From the NCBI RefSeq assembly GCF_012396015.1, contig NZ_JAAXOQ010000004.1, positions 124,001 through 188,000 of the forward strand: a DNA stretch of 64,000 nt. Direction: 5' to 3'. Below the pieces are notes generated by a model. That model saw nothing but the letters and a program-made list of their open reading frames with translations. It did not search any database and had not been told where the DNA came from. The stretch is from Tsukamurella spumae (GTDB lineage: Bacteria; Actinomycetota; Actinomycetes; Mycobacteriales; Mycobacteriaceae). Of this stretch, positions 17,071 to 25,105 are shown piece after piece. Position 1 is the first letter of the stretch. Each line of letters opens with the position of its first letter. Position numbers and translations under genes: made by a program.

Positions 17071-18294
17071 TCAGGGCTCGCGCGGCACGGACCACCGCAC
17101 GACGGTGCCGGGCCGTTCGGCGTTCGCATCCGCGGGCAGGAGTTCGACGGTGCCGCCGCGCAGTTCGGCCCTGGTCGCAAGGTTCCGCAGGCCGCTGCGC
17201 CGGCCACCGTCGGGAATGCCGGAGCCGTCGTCGGCCACCTCGACGGTGACCGCGTCGCTGCCGGCGATCACCGTCACCGAGACCCGCGTGCCGCCGGAGT
17301 GGCGCATCGCGTTGGAGACCCCCTCCGTGACCACCGCCTCCAGGTCGCGGGCCAGCGTCTCGTCGGACACCGCGCTCTCGACCGGACCCGAAAAGCCGAT
17401 GTCGGCCGACAACCCGCCGCCGTGCGCCACGGCTCGCACCGCCCGGACCAGCCGGGTGCGCAGCCCGCTCTGGCCCGAGGACAGCTCGAAGATGGTCGAA
17501 CGGATGTCGGCGATGGTGCGGTCCAGCTCGCCGATGACCGCGTCGAGCCGCTCGCGGACCGGTTCGTCCTCGGTGGTGGACCGCGCGACCTGCAGGCCGA
17601 GCCCGGCGGCGAAGATCCGCTGAATCACGTGGTCGTGCAGGTCTCGCCCGATGCGTTCGCGCTCCTCGGTCACCTGCAGCTCTCCGAGCCGCTCCTGTTG
17701 CTGCAGCGCGGCCGAGTGCATCTGTGCGTTGTCGATCGCCACGGCGGTGGCGGCGGCGAAGATCTCGATGGCCTTCGCGTCGCTCGCCGTGAACGCGAGA
17801 CCGTCCGCCTTCTCGGACAGGTAGATGCATCCGAACAGTTCTCCGCCGACGATGATCGGCGCACCCAGGAAGCTGTGCATCGGAGGGTGATTCGGCGGGA
17901 AGCCCACCGAGGAGGGATGCTCGGACAGCTCGGCGATCCGCACCGGTTGCTGGACCTCGAGCAGGTACCCCAGCAGGCCGCGGCCGCACGGGGGATCGCC
18001 GATGAGCGCGGCGGCCTCGGCGTCGATACCGACGTAGATGAACTCCTCGAGCGTGCCGTCGCCACTGCTCACGCCGACCGCACCGTAGCGCGCGTCCACG
18101 AGCGTCATCGCGGAGGTGACGATGCGGCGCACCGTCGCGGGAAGATCCAGGCCCTGGGCGACCACCATGACCGCGCTGAGGATGTCCTGCAGGTCGGCGT
18201 CCGTCCGCTGCGCGCCGGCGCGGAGTTGATCGGTCATCGAGCCGTACCCCGCCGAACGGGGAGCCTCTTCGGGACGGAAGTCCCTGGCGCGCAT
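17071..18294 (-). CDS. GAF-domain sensor histidine kinase, DosS/DevS-like
   Basis: 407 aa from ATG 18294; an ATG at 18237 is an alternative start. One GAF domain (~45-195) contains SVGFPPNHPPMHSFLGAPI. The His at residue 136 aligns with the haem ligand His149 of M. tuberculosis DosS (in PPYHPPM, from memory), so a redox/oxygen/NO-sensing haem is plausible. The HisKA_3 segment is ERERIGRDLHDHVIQRIFA with phospho-acceptor His220, followed by a HATPase domain with DGSGIP and SGLRNLATRAELRGG. DosS has two GAF domains; this protein has one. The cognate regulator at 18575-19225 is on the same strand, with a small divergent gene between. Confidence 0.87.
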   Translation of the reverse strand: MRARDFRPEEAPRSAGYGSMTDQLRAGAQRTDADLQDILSAVMVVAQGLDLPATVRRIVTSAMTLVDARYGAVGVSSGDGTLEEFIYVGIDAEAAALIGDPPCGRGLLGYLLEVQQPVRIAELSEHPSSVGFPPNHPPMHSFLGAPIIVGGELFGCIYLSEKADGLAFTASDAKAIEIFAAATAVAIDNAQMHSAALQQQERLGELQVTEERERIGRDLHDHVIQRIFAAGLGLQVARSTTEDEPVRERLDAVIGELDRTIADIRSTIFELSSGQSGLRTRLVRAVRAVAHGGGLSADIGFSGPVESAVSDETLARDLEAVVTEGVSNAMRHSGGTRVSVTVIAGSDAVTVEVADDGSGIPDGGRRSGLRNLATRAELRGGTVELLPADANAERPGTVVRWSVPREP

Positions 18295-18305
18295 GCCCGA
18301 CGAGC

Positions 18306-18569
18306 ATGAAGCTGGGCAGCGTGAACGGAATCGATATCGACCCGCTGGACCGCTCCGACGTGCGCGCGCTCGTCGTGGACCTCGCCGAAGCCGCGTACAC
18401 CGGTCGGCTCGCCCGCTGGAACGAGGTGCGCACGACCGCGGGCGTCGATGATCTCGATTGGGAGTACCTCGTGTGCAAGCTGCTGGGCCGGCTGCTGGCC
18501 GAACGCGCGGTGCAGGATGGTACCCCGGCGGTCGACGCGTGGCCGAAGCTGCGCGCCGCCCTGGTCTGA
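18306..18569 (+). CDS. Small hypothetical protein between the two-component genes
   Basis: 87 aa, not recognised. It is acidic, mainly helical, without membrane segments or Cys pairs: MKLGSVNGIDIDPLDRSD, then VRALVVDLAEAAYTGRLARW and a Trp-containing middle part. It lies on the opposite strand between the histidine kinase (11 bases away) and the response regulator (5 bases from its stop). Codon usage looks normal for the window (G/C at third positions). It could be a small modulator of the sensor pair, but that is only suggested by position. Confidence 0.55.
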   Translation: MKLGSVNGIDIDPLDRSDVRALVVDLAEAAYTGRLARWNEVRTTAGVDDLDWEYLVCKLLGRLLAERAVQDGTPAVDAWPKLRAALV

Positions 18570-18574
18570 CCCGC

Positions 18575-19225
18575 TCACAGGCGCGCTTTGCCGGAGTCGC
18601 GCCACTGCGCCGCCCGCAACGCGGCCTGCACGCGGTTCTCGACCCCGAGCTTGGCGAGGATGCCGGTGACGTGGTTGCGGATGGTCTTCTCCGCCAGGAA
18701 CATCCGCTCGCCGATCTGCTTGTTCGTCAAGCCCTCGGCGAGGAGCGCCAGGACCGCCTCCTCCTGCGTCGTCAGCCCGGCGGGGATCGCCGACGGGGTC
18801 TCCTCCGCCCGGCGGATCCGCTGCAGCACGCGGGCGGTGCTGGCCGAGTCCAGGAGCGAGCCCCCGCTCGCCACCGTGCGGATCGCCGACACCAACTCCG
18901 TTCCGCGGATCTGCTTGAGCACGTAGCCCTGGGCGCCCGCGGTGATCGCGTCGAGCAGGGCGTCGTCGTCCGAGTAGGAGGTGAGCACGAGGCAGGGCAG
19001 GCCGGGCAGCTGCCCGCGCAGCGTCCGGATGAGGTCGATGCCGGACCCGTCGGGCAGGCGCACGTCGACCACCGCGACATCGGGCCGTACCGCGGGGATG
19101 CGGGCGAGGGCCTCGCGGACCGTCGACGCCTCGCCGACCACGGTGTGGGTACCGTCCGTGGCGAGGAGGTCGGCGAGTCCGCGCCGGACGATCTCGTGGT
19201 CGTCGACGAGGAATACCGAAGGCAT
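18575..19225 (-). CDS. NarL/LuxR-type response regulator, DosR/DevR-like
   Basis: 216 aa from ATG 19225 (MPSVFLVDDHEIVRRG). Acid pocket Asp8-Asp9, phospho-acceptor Asp54 in VAVVDVRLPDG, Thr/Ser and Lys in VLTSYSDDDA and YVLKQIRG. The C-terminal LuxR HTH, LTNKQIGERMFLAEKTIRNHV, is almost identical to that of M. tuberculosis DosR (from memory). It is the partner of the DosS-like kinase downstream. A DosR-box-like palindrome at 19299-19314 lies upstream, so autoregulation and control of the divergent desaturase are likely. Confidence 0.88.
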   Translation of the reverse strand: MPSVFLVDDHEIVRRGLADLLATDGTHTVVGEASTVREALARIPAVRPDVAVVDVRLPDGSGIDLIRTLRGQLPGLPCLVLTSYSDDDALLDAITAGAQGYVLKQIRGTELVSAIRTVASGGSLLDSASTARVLQRIRRAEETPSAIPAGLTTQEEAVLALLAEGLTNKQIGERMFLAEKTIRNHVTGILAKLGVENRVQAALRAAQWRDSGKARL

Positions 19226-19298
19226 GTACCCAGGGTAGGCCCGCCCGGCGATCGAAACACCGTCGGAGAAGGTCAGAGGGACCGTCGTCGAGCGATCT

Positions 19299-19314
19299 CG
19301 GGACATCTGTCCCG
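19299..19314. promoter_or_regulatory. DosR/DevR-box-like palindrome
   Basis: CGGGACATCTGTCCCG is a perfect 7+7 palindrome with a 2-base centre. It has the GGGAC-N4-GTCCC spacing of the mycobacterial DosR box (GGGACT-WW-AGTCCC). It lies 74 bases upstream of the response regulator and 108 bases upstream of the divergent desaturase. A half-site GGGAC recurs at about 19369. Confidence 0.55.
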
Positions 19315-19422
19315 CTCGTCCGGTGCGCACATCCCGAGCGGTGGCGGCCTCACTGTCGCCCGTGCGCCCGGGACGTCACCGGGGACCATCGCCACTGCCC
19401 GAGCGGCGCCGGACCGAGCAGC

Positions 19423-20376
19423 ATGGACTCCATGAGTGACCTGACTGATCTGGAACTGCTGTACGAGCTGTCGGACACCGCCGAACAGGAGGTCGACCGG
19501 CACTTGCGGCAGGCGGTCGACTGGCACCCGCACGACTACGTGCCGTGGAGCCGTGGCCGCGACTTCGCCGCGCTCGGCGGCGAGGACTTCCAGGAGGACG
19601 ACTCGGCGCTGACGCCCGTGGCGCGGGCGGCGCTGGTGATGAACCTGCTCACCGAGGACAACCTCCCCAGCTACCACCGCGAGATCGCCGCGAACTTCAC
19701 GCTCGACGGCGCGTGGGGCTACTGGGTGCACCGCTGGACGGCGGAGGAGGCACGGCACTCGATCGTGCTGCGCGACTACCTCACCGTGACCCGCGGCGTG
19801 GATCCGGTCGAGCTCGAGGACCTCCGGATGACGCAGATGCAGCACGGTTTCGCGCCGGGGATGAACTCCATGCTGCTGTCGGTGAGCTACGTGACCTTCC
19901 AGGAGCTCGCGACCCGGATCAGCCACCGAAACACCGCCGCCGCGTGTGCCGACCCCATCGCCGACCGGATGCTCGCCCGCGTCGCCGCCGACGAGAACCT
20001 GCACATGCTCTTCTACCGCAACATCCTCGGGGCCGCGATCGAGGTGGCCCCGGAACAGGCGCTGACCGCGATCCACGCCGTACTCACCAACTTCCAGATG
20101 CCGGGCGCCGCGTTGCCGCACTTCCGGCGGGACGCGGTCCTCATGGCCAAGAACGGCATCTACGACCTGCGGCAGCATCGCGACGCGGTGGTGGTTCCGG
20201 TGCTGCGGCACTGGCGCCTGCTCGAGCGCACGGACTTCACCGGCGAGGCCGCCCGGATGCGGGATCTCATCGGCGGCTTCGTGGATGAACTCGAGGTCCG
20301 GGCCCGCAAGTTCGAGCAGTCGCGCGATCGAGCCCTCGAACGGGATGCGCGCCGGCTCGAGCGGGCGGCCAGCTGA
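19423..20376 (+). CDS. Acyl-ACP desaturase (DesA type, diiron)
   Basis: 317 aa, soluble. Diiron ligands are seen in WTAEEARHS (E-E-x-x-H) and ADENLHMLFY (D-E-x-x-H), with an upstream helix AALVMNLLTEDNLPSYH. This is the mycobacterial DesA1/DesA2-like branch of acyl-ACP desaturases, which insert a double bond in acyl chains and need electrons from a ferredoxin/reductase pair. ATG 19423 is followed by a second ATG at 19432 as alternative start. Divergent from the DosR-like gene with a shared palindrome, so oxygen- or NO-dependent control is possible. Confidence 0.87.
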   Translation: MDSMSDLTDLELLYELSDTAEQEVDRHLRQAVDWHPHDYVPWSRGRDFAALGGEDFQEDDSALTPVARAALVMNLLTEDNLPSYHREIAANFTLDGAWGYWVHRWTAEEARHSIVLRDYLTVTRGVDPVELEDLRMTQMQHGFAPGMNSMLLSVSYVTFQELATRISHRNTAAACADPIADRMLARVAADENLHMLFYRNILGAAIEVAPEQALTAIHAVLTNFQMPGAALPHFRRDAVLMAKNGIYDLRQHRDAVVVPVLRHWRLLERTDFTGEAARMRDLIGGFVDELEVRARKFEQSRDRALERDARRLERAAS

Positions 20377-20399
20377 CGGAGCTCCGCTAGATTGGGGGC

Positions 20400-21080
20400 A
20401 TGCAGGTACAGCTCCGCCACAACCCCTCGTTCTCGATGGCGCGGTGCCAGTTGGCGCCCAACGAGCCCATGACCGTGGAGTCCGGGGCGATGGTCGCGCA
20501 CTCGGCGGGGATGAACCTCCAGTCGCAGGCGCAGGGCGGCATCATGCAGGGCCTCAAGCGGAGCCTCCTCTCCGGCGAGTCCTTCTTCGTCTCCACCTTC
20601 ACCGCGCCGCCGTCCGGCGGATGGGTCGACATCGCGGGCACGCTCCCCGGCGACATCGCCGTGCTGCAGATCCAGCCCGATCGGCCCTACTACGTGACGC
20701 GCGGTGGCTGGCTCGCCAGCTCCTACGGTGTGCAGACCACCACCCAATTCGGCGGTGCCAAGACCTTTTTCGGCGGGGAGGGCGCGTTCGGCCTGCAGGC
20801 CGCCGGTCAGGGCGAGGTGCTGGTCGCCTGCTACGGCGCGATCGACGTGATCGACCTGCGGCCCGGCGAGCAGGTGGTCATCGACACCGGGCACGTGGTC
20901 GCGTACGACCTGAACATGCAATTCAGCATGCGTCGCGCCGTGCAGGGCAAGTGGATCCAGTCCATGAAGTCCGGCGAGGGCATGGTCTTCGAGTTCACCG
21001 GGCCCGGCCGGGTCCTGTTGCAGACGCGCAATCCGCGCGGTCTGGAGGGCTGGGTGCGGTCGGTGGTGCCGTCGGCGTGA
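20400..21080 (+). CDS. AIM24/TIGR00266-family protein
   Basis: 226 aa, beta-rich, no signal peptide or membrane segment. Typical features of the family: ESGAMVAHSAGMNLQSQAQGG near the N-terminus, LLSGESFFVSTFTA, LPGDIAVLQIQP, and the C-terminal VFEFTGPGRVLLQTRNP. The function of bacterial AIM24-like proteins is not known; they are soluble, trimer-forming cupin-like barrels and often neighbour stress genes. It starts 23 bases after the desaturase, possibly the same transcript. Confidence 0.85.
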   Translation: MQVQLRHNPSFSMARCQLAPNEPMTVESGAMVAHSAGMNLQSQAQGGIMQGLKRSLLSGESFFVSTFTAPPSGGWVDIAGTLPGDIAVLQIQPDRPYYVTRGGWLASSYGVQTTTQFGGAKTFFGGEGAFGLQAAGQGEVLVACYGAIDVIDLRPGEQVVIDTGHVVAYDLNMQFSMRRAVQGKWIQSMKSGEGMVFEFTGPGRVLLQTRNPRGLEGWVRSVVPSA

Positions 21081-21187
21081 TTGTCGCGCGAACGCCCAGG
21101 TCGCACAGTGTAGTTCGTCGCGCTGCACGCCGGGGAGGTTCGCCCGAGATTTGACCGGTGCCATGGCCACTGTGATCTAGTGGGATT

Positions 21188-22972
21188 ATGGCTACTGTAA
21201 CTAATCAGACAGGAGACCATCGCCGGACCGACTGGGTCGTGTTCGGCGTGACGGGCGCAGCGGTACTCGCGTTCGTCCTCTGGGGTTTCCTGGATTCGGA
21301 TGGGTTGAAGACGACGACCACCGATGTCCTCAATTGGATCATCACGGACCTGGGCTGGCTGTTCCTCATCTCCGCCAGCTTCTTCGTCCTCTTCGCCGCC
21401 TTCCTCGCCTTCTCCAGGTTCGGCCGCATCCCGCTGGGCCGGGACGGGGAGAAGCCCGAGTACAAGACCGTTTCGTGGATCGCGATGATGTTCAGCGCCG
21501 GCATGGGCATCGGCCTGATGTTCTTCGGCGCGGCGGAACCGATCGCCCACTTCGTCGGGGCTCCGCCCGGCATGAGCAGCCACGACGTGGCCGTCGCGAT
21601 GGCGACCACCATGTTCCACTGGGGCTTCCACCCGTGGGCCATCTACGCGGTGGTCGGCCTGGCCATCGCCTACAGCACCTACCGGTGCGGACGCAGCCAG
21701 CTGATCAGCTCGGTGTTCGCACCGATCTTCAACCGCACCGGCGGGTACGGCGTGGGCGGCCGGGTGATCGACATCCTCGCCATCTTCGCCACCCTGTTCG
21801 GCACCACCGCCTCGCTCGGCCTGGGTGCCGCGCAGGTCGGCGCCGGACTTGAGCGCCTGGGCTGGGCCGACGACGGGTCGAGCACCCTGCTGCTCGTCGG
21901 CATCATCGCGATCCTCACCCTCGCGTTCGTGGCATCCGCCGTCTCCGGCATCGCCAAAGGCATTCAGTGGCTGTCGAACACCAACATGGTGCTCGCCCTG
22001 ATCCTGGCGGTGTTCGTGTTCGTCGTCGGGCCCACCGTGTTCATCCTGAACCTGGTGCCCACGTCGATCGGCGCGTACGCGGCGGACTTCATGGACATGT
22101 CCGCGCGCTCCGCCGCCAACGAGCCCGATGCCGGCAAGTGGCTCTCCACCTGGACCATCTTCTACTGGGCGTGGTGGGTCAGCTGGACGCCCTTCGTGGG
22201 CCTGTTCCTCGCGAAGATCTCGCGCGGCCGCAGTATCCGCGAGTTCGTCATCGGCGTGATGGCCGTGCCCACCCTGGTGTCCCTGGCGTGGTTCGCGATC
22301 TTCGGCGGCACCGCGATACACCAGGAGCAGGCGGGCCTCGGCATCAGCGGGGCGAAGGACGAGGAGGTCCTGCTGTTCGACTCGCTGGGTCACCTTCCGT
22401 GGCCCACGATCACGGCGTTCCTGGTGGTCCTGCTGGTGGGCATCTTCTTCGTCTCCGGCGCGGACTCCGCGTCGATCGTCATGGGCACGCTCTCGCAGCG
22501 CGGCGTCGAGGAGCCCAACCGGCTGATCACCGTCTTCTGGGGCGTGCTCACCGGAACCGTTGCGGCGCTGTTGCTCTGGGTCAGTGGTGACGACGCCCTC
22601 ACCGGCATCAAACAGATGGCGATCATCGCGGCGGCGCCCTTCCTGGTGGTGATGATCGGCATGTGCGTGGCGCTGATGATGGATCTCTGGCACGACCCCC
22701 TGATCGTCGCGGAGCGCACGCACCGAGAGGAGCTCGGCGAGCGCATGCGCTGGCACGCCAACACCCTCGCCGTGACCGACGACAGCACCGATGTGCTGCC
22801 CTCGGACGACCTGCCCGTCTACTCCGACGGCGAGGTTCCCGCGGACCTGTACCACCCGTCGCACACGGGCGAGCTGGTCACCGTCGAGGCCTACGACGCC
22901 GACCATTCCGGTCCGATCGAGATCGCTACGAAGGCTATCGAAACCGATCCGAAGGAGGAGCTCTCGCGGTAG
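21188..22972 (+). CDS. BCCT-family betaine/choline/carnitine transporter
   Basis: 594 aa with 12 membrane segments. Family signature motifs: GMGIGLMFFGAAEPIAHF, and WTIFYWAWWVSWTPFVGLF in TM8, the Trp-rich substrate box of BetP. The C-terminal ~90 residues are hydrophilic and acidic with several Thr/Asp; in BetP the corresponding tail senses K+ and membrane state. It imports glycine betaine or a similar trimethylammonium compound with Na+ or H+. Together with the ABC system at 12.5-16.1 kb this gives two osmoprotectant routes. The 107 bases before it contain CCACT-N7-AGTGG at about 21157-21173. Confidence 0.93.
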   Translation: MATVTNQTGDHRRTDWVVFGVTGAAVLAFVLWGFLDSDGLKTTTTDVLNWIITDLGWLFLISASFFVLFAAFLAFSRFGRIPLGRDGEKPEYKTVSWIAMMFSAGMGIGLMFFGAAEPIAHFVGAPPGMSSHDVAVAMATTMFHWGFHPWAIYAVVGLAIAYSTYRCGRSQLISSVFAPIFNRTGGYGVGGRVIDILAIFATLFGTTASLGLGAAQVGAGLERLGWADDGSSTLLLVGIIAILTLAFVASAVSGIAKGIQWLSNTNMVLALILAVFVFVVGPTVFILNLVPTSIGAYAADFMDMSARSAANEPDAGKWLSTWTIFYWAWWVSWTPFVGLFLAKISRGRSIREFVIGVMAVPTLVSLAWFAIFGGTAIHQEQAGLGISGAKDEEVLLFDSLGHLPWPTITAFLVVLLVGIFFVSGADSASIVMGTLSQRGVEEPNRLITVFWGVLTGTVAALLLWVSGDDALTGIKQMAIIAAAPFLVVMIGMCVALMMDLWHDPLIVAERTHREELGERMRWHANTLAVTDDSTDVLPSDDLPVYSDGEVPADLYHPSHTGELVTVEAYDADHSGPIEIATKAIETDPKEELSR

Positions 22973-22982
22973 ACAGGAGGAC

Positions 22983-24476
22983 ATGACCGCCTTCGTCACC
23001 GCAGAGACCCGTTCCGGCCGCGTGCGCGGCACCGTCGAGCGGGGTGTGGCCCGGTTCCTGGGCCTGCCCTACGCCGCCCCGCTCGACGGTGCCGGCTGGT
23101 TCCTGCCCGCGAGTGCGCCGGAGCCGTGGTCGGGGGAGCGGGACGCCACGGAGTACGGTCCGACGGTGCCCAAGCCGGGCTACCAGGGCCCCGTCTCGGA
23201 GATCCTCACCGCCGAGCCCGACTTCCCGGGCGCGGAATGCCTCAACCTCAACGTCTGGGCGCCCGAGGGGGCCGTCGACGCCCCGGTGTTCGTGTGGATC
23301 CACGGCGGCGCCTTCCGCAACGGCAGCGGCCGCAGCTCGCTCTACGCCGGAGCCGCCTTCGCCCGCGACGGCGTGGTGTGCGTGACCATCAACTACCGGC
23401 TAGGCGCCCTCGGCTTCCTGGACACCGGCGACGAGCACACCAATCTCGGACTGCGCGACCAGATCATGGCCCTGCATTGGGTGCGCGAGAACATCGCGGC
23501 GTTCGGCGGCGATCCGGCGCGGGTCACCGTGGCGGGCGAGTCGGCGGGCGGCATGAGCGTGGGTGCGCTGCTGAGCTCGCCGCTCGCTGCGGGGCTGTTC
23601 ACGCAGGCCGTGCTGCAGAGCGGCGCGGGACACCACGCGATCACCCGGGAGACCGCGCAGAAGGTCACGCGGGCGCTCGCGGAGCGGCTCGGTGTCGCGC
23701 CCACCCGGGAGGCCTTCGCGGGCGTCGGCCAGGATGAGCTGATCGCCGCCTCGACCGCGCTCGACCTGGAGGTCCAGGGAAACCCGGATCCCGCGGTGTG
23801 GGGCGAACTCACCCGCAACGTGATGCTCTTCGAGCCGGTCATCGACGGCGACGTGCTGCCGCGGCTGCCGATCGAGGAGATCGCGGACGGTGCGGGATCG
23901 GACGTCCGGGTGCTCGCCGGTTCGACCGCCGACGAGGCGCGCTTCTTCATCGTGCCGGGCGGCATGATCGACCTGGTGCCGGAGGAGGCCCTCATCCCCA
24001 CCGCGGCCAAGTACGGGCTGCCCGACCCCGCCGCCGCGGTCGCCCGGTACCGCGCCGCGGAACCGGACGCCTCGCCGGGAGACCTGTTCTGCCGCATCAT
24101 GGCCGACTGGTTCTTCAGCATTCCCGCGGTGCGACTCGCGGAGGCGCGCCGCGGCGCCGCCGCCGACACCTACCTCTACCGCTTCGACGAGCCCTCCCGC
24201 GCACTCGGCGGGCGGCTCGGGGCGTGCCACGCCATCGAGCTGGCGTACGCCTTCGACAACCTGCTGGTGGAGGGCGCGGTGAATCTCACCGGCGCCGACG
24301 CGCGGCAGGCCGTCGCGGACGAGACGCACGCCGCGTGGGTCCGGTTCACCCGCGGCGAGGACCTCGACTGGCCGGTCCACCTCCCCGAGCGGACCGTGCG
24401 GGTGTTCGGGGGCGCGGGCGGCACCGTCGTCGATCCCGCCCCGGAGATCCGGGCCCTGTGGGAGGGCGTGCGCTGA
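22983..24476 (+). CDS. Carboxylesterase type B (alpha/beta-hydrolase)
   Basis: 497 aa, with ATG 22983 behind AGGAGG. Oxyanion-hole motif WIHGGAFRNGSG, nucleophile elbow VAGESAGGMSVG (Ser), acid in the region VLAGSTADEARFF, and catalytic His in GACHAIELAYAF. No signal peptide, so cytoplasmic. It would hydrolyse carboxylic esters of unknown nature. It begins 10 bases after the BCCT stop and may be co-transcribed, although no functional link is evident. Confidence 0.88.
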   Translation: MTAFVTAETRSGRVRGTVERGVARFLGLPYAAPLDGAGWFLPASAPEPWSGERDATEYGPTVPKPGYQGPVSEILTAEPDFPGAECLNLNVWAPEGAVDAPVFVWIHGGAFRNGSGRSSLYAGAAFARDGVVCVTINYRLGALGFLDTGDEHTNLGLRDQIMALHWVRENIAAFGGDPARVTVAGESAGGMSVGALLSSPLAAGLFTQAVLQSGAGHHAITRETAQKVTRALAERLGVAPTREAFAGVGQDELIAASTALDLEVQGNPDPAVWGELTRNVMLFEPVIDGDVLPRLPIEEIADGAGSDVRVLAGSTADEARFFIVPGGMIDLVPEEALIPTAAKYGLPDPAAAVARYRAAEPDASPGDLFCRIMADWFFSIPAVRLAEARRGAAADTYLYRFDEPSRALGGRLGACHAIELAYAFDNLLVEGAVNLTGADARQAVADETHAAWVRFTRGEDLDWPVHLPERTVRVFGGAGGTVVDPAPEIRALWEGVR

Positions 24477-24492
24477 CCGCGGCCGGCCCGCG

Positions 24493-25077
24493 CTACTGAG
24501 CGGGCCGGTACATCGGGATGAGCTCGGGGCCGCCGGGCAGCCGGACCGGCGCGAGCGGCTCGAACCCGAAGCGCCGGTACAGCGGCACGTTGCGCGGATT
24601 GCTCGACTCCAGGTAGGCCGGGCCCGTGATCTCATCGAGTCCGTGCCGCAGCAGTGCGGAGCCGATCCCGCGGCCCGGGATCACCGCGCCCAGCGTGGCC
24701 AGATACCAGTGCGGCTTCGTCGGTCTCCGCTCGTCGAGCGCTTGCACCAGCCGTGCCCCGCGGCGCAGCCCGGTGGTGATCCCGGCGATCAGGACGGGCA
24801 GCGACGCGACCTGGCGAGCCAACGGCGGCCGGTAGCCCGGCGGGTCCCAGTACGCCGCGCCGACGGGGACGGCACCGTCGAACAGGAGATGGCCGGTGCC
24901 GGGCGCCCCGTGCGAGGCGATGTGGATCCCCGCGAAGACCGCCGCGTCGCGCCCCCGGCGCGGCTGGACCCACCGCAGCACCGGATCGTCGGCGAACGCT
25001 CGGGCGAGCACCTCGAACGACGCCCGCAGCGTGCGCCGGGTGACGTCCTCGATGCGGTGTCCGGTGAGCGGTTCCAT
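24493..25077 (-). CDS. GNAT-family N-acetyltransferase
   Basis: 194 aa. The acetyl-CoA-binding signature VIPGRGIGSALLRHGLDE (R/Q-x-x-G-x-G/A) is present at about residues 130-147, followed by YLESSNPRNVPLYRRFGFEPL, the usual end of a GNAT domain. The acceptor substrate is not known. It is 28 bases from the embB stop, on the same strand and downstream, so it may be read through from the emb operon. Confidence 0.82.
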   Translation of the reverse strand: MEPLTGHRIEDVTRRTLRASFEVLARAFADDPVLRWVQPRRGRDAAVFAGIHIASHGAPGTGHLLFDGAVPVGAAYWDPPGYRPPLARQVASLPVLIAGITTGLRRGARLVQALDERRPTKPHWYLATLGAVIPGRGIGSALLRHGLDEITGPAYLESSNPRNVPLYRRFGFEPLAPVRLPGGPELIPMYRPAQ

Positions 25078-25105
25078 ACCTCCGACGGTACGCCCGCCGG
25101 GCGGA

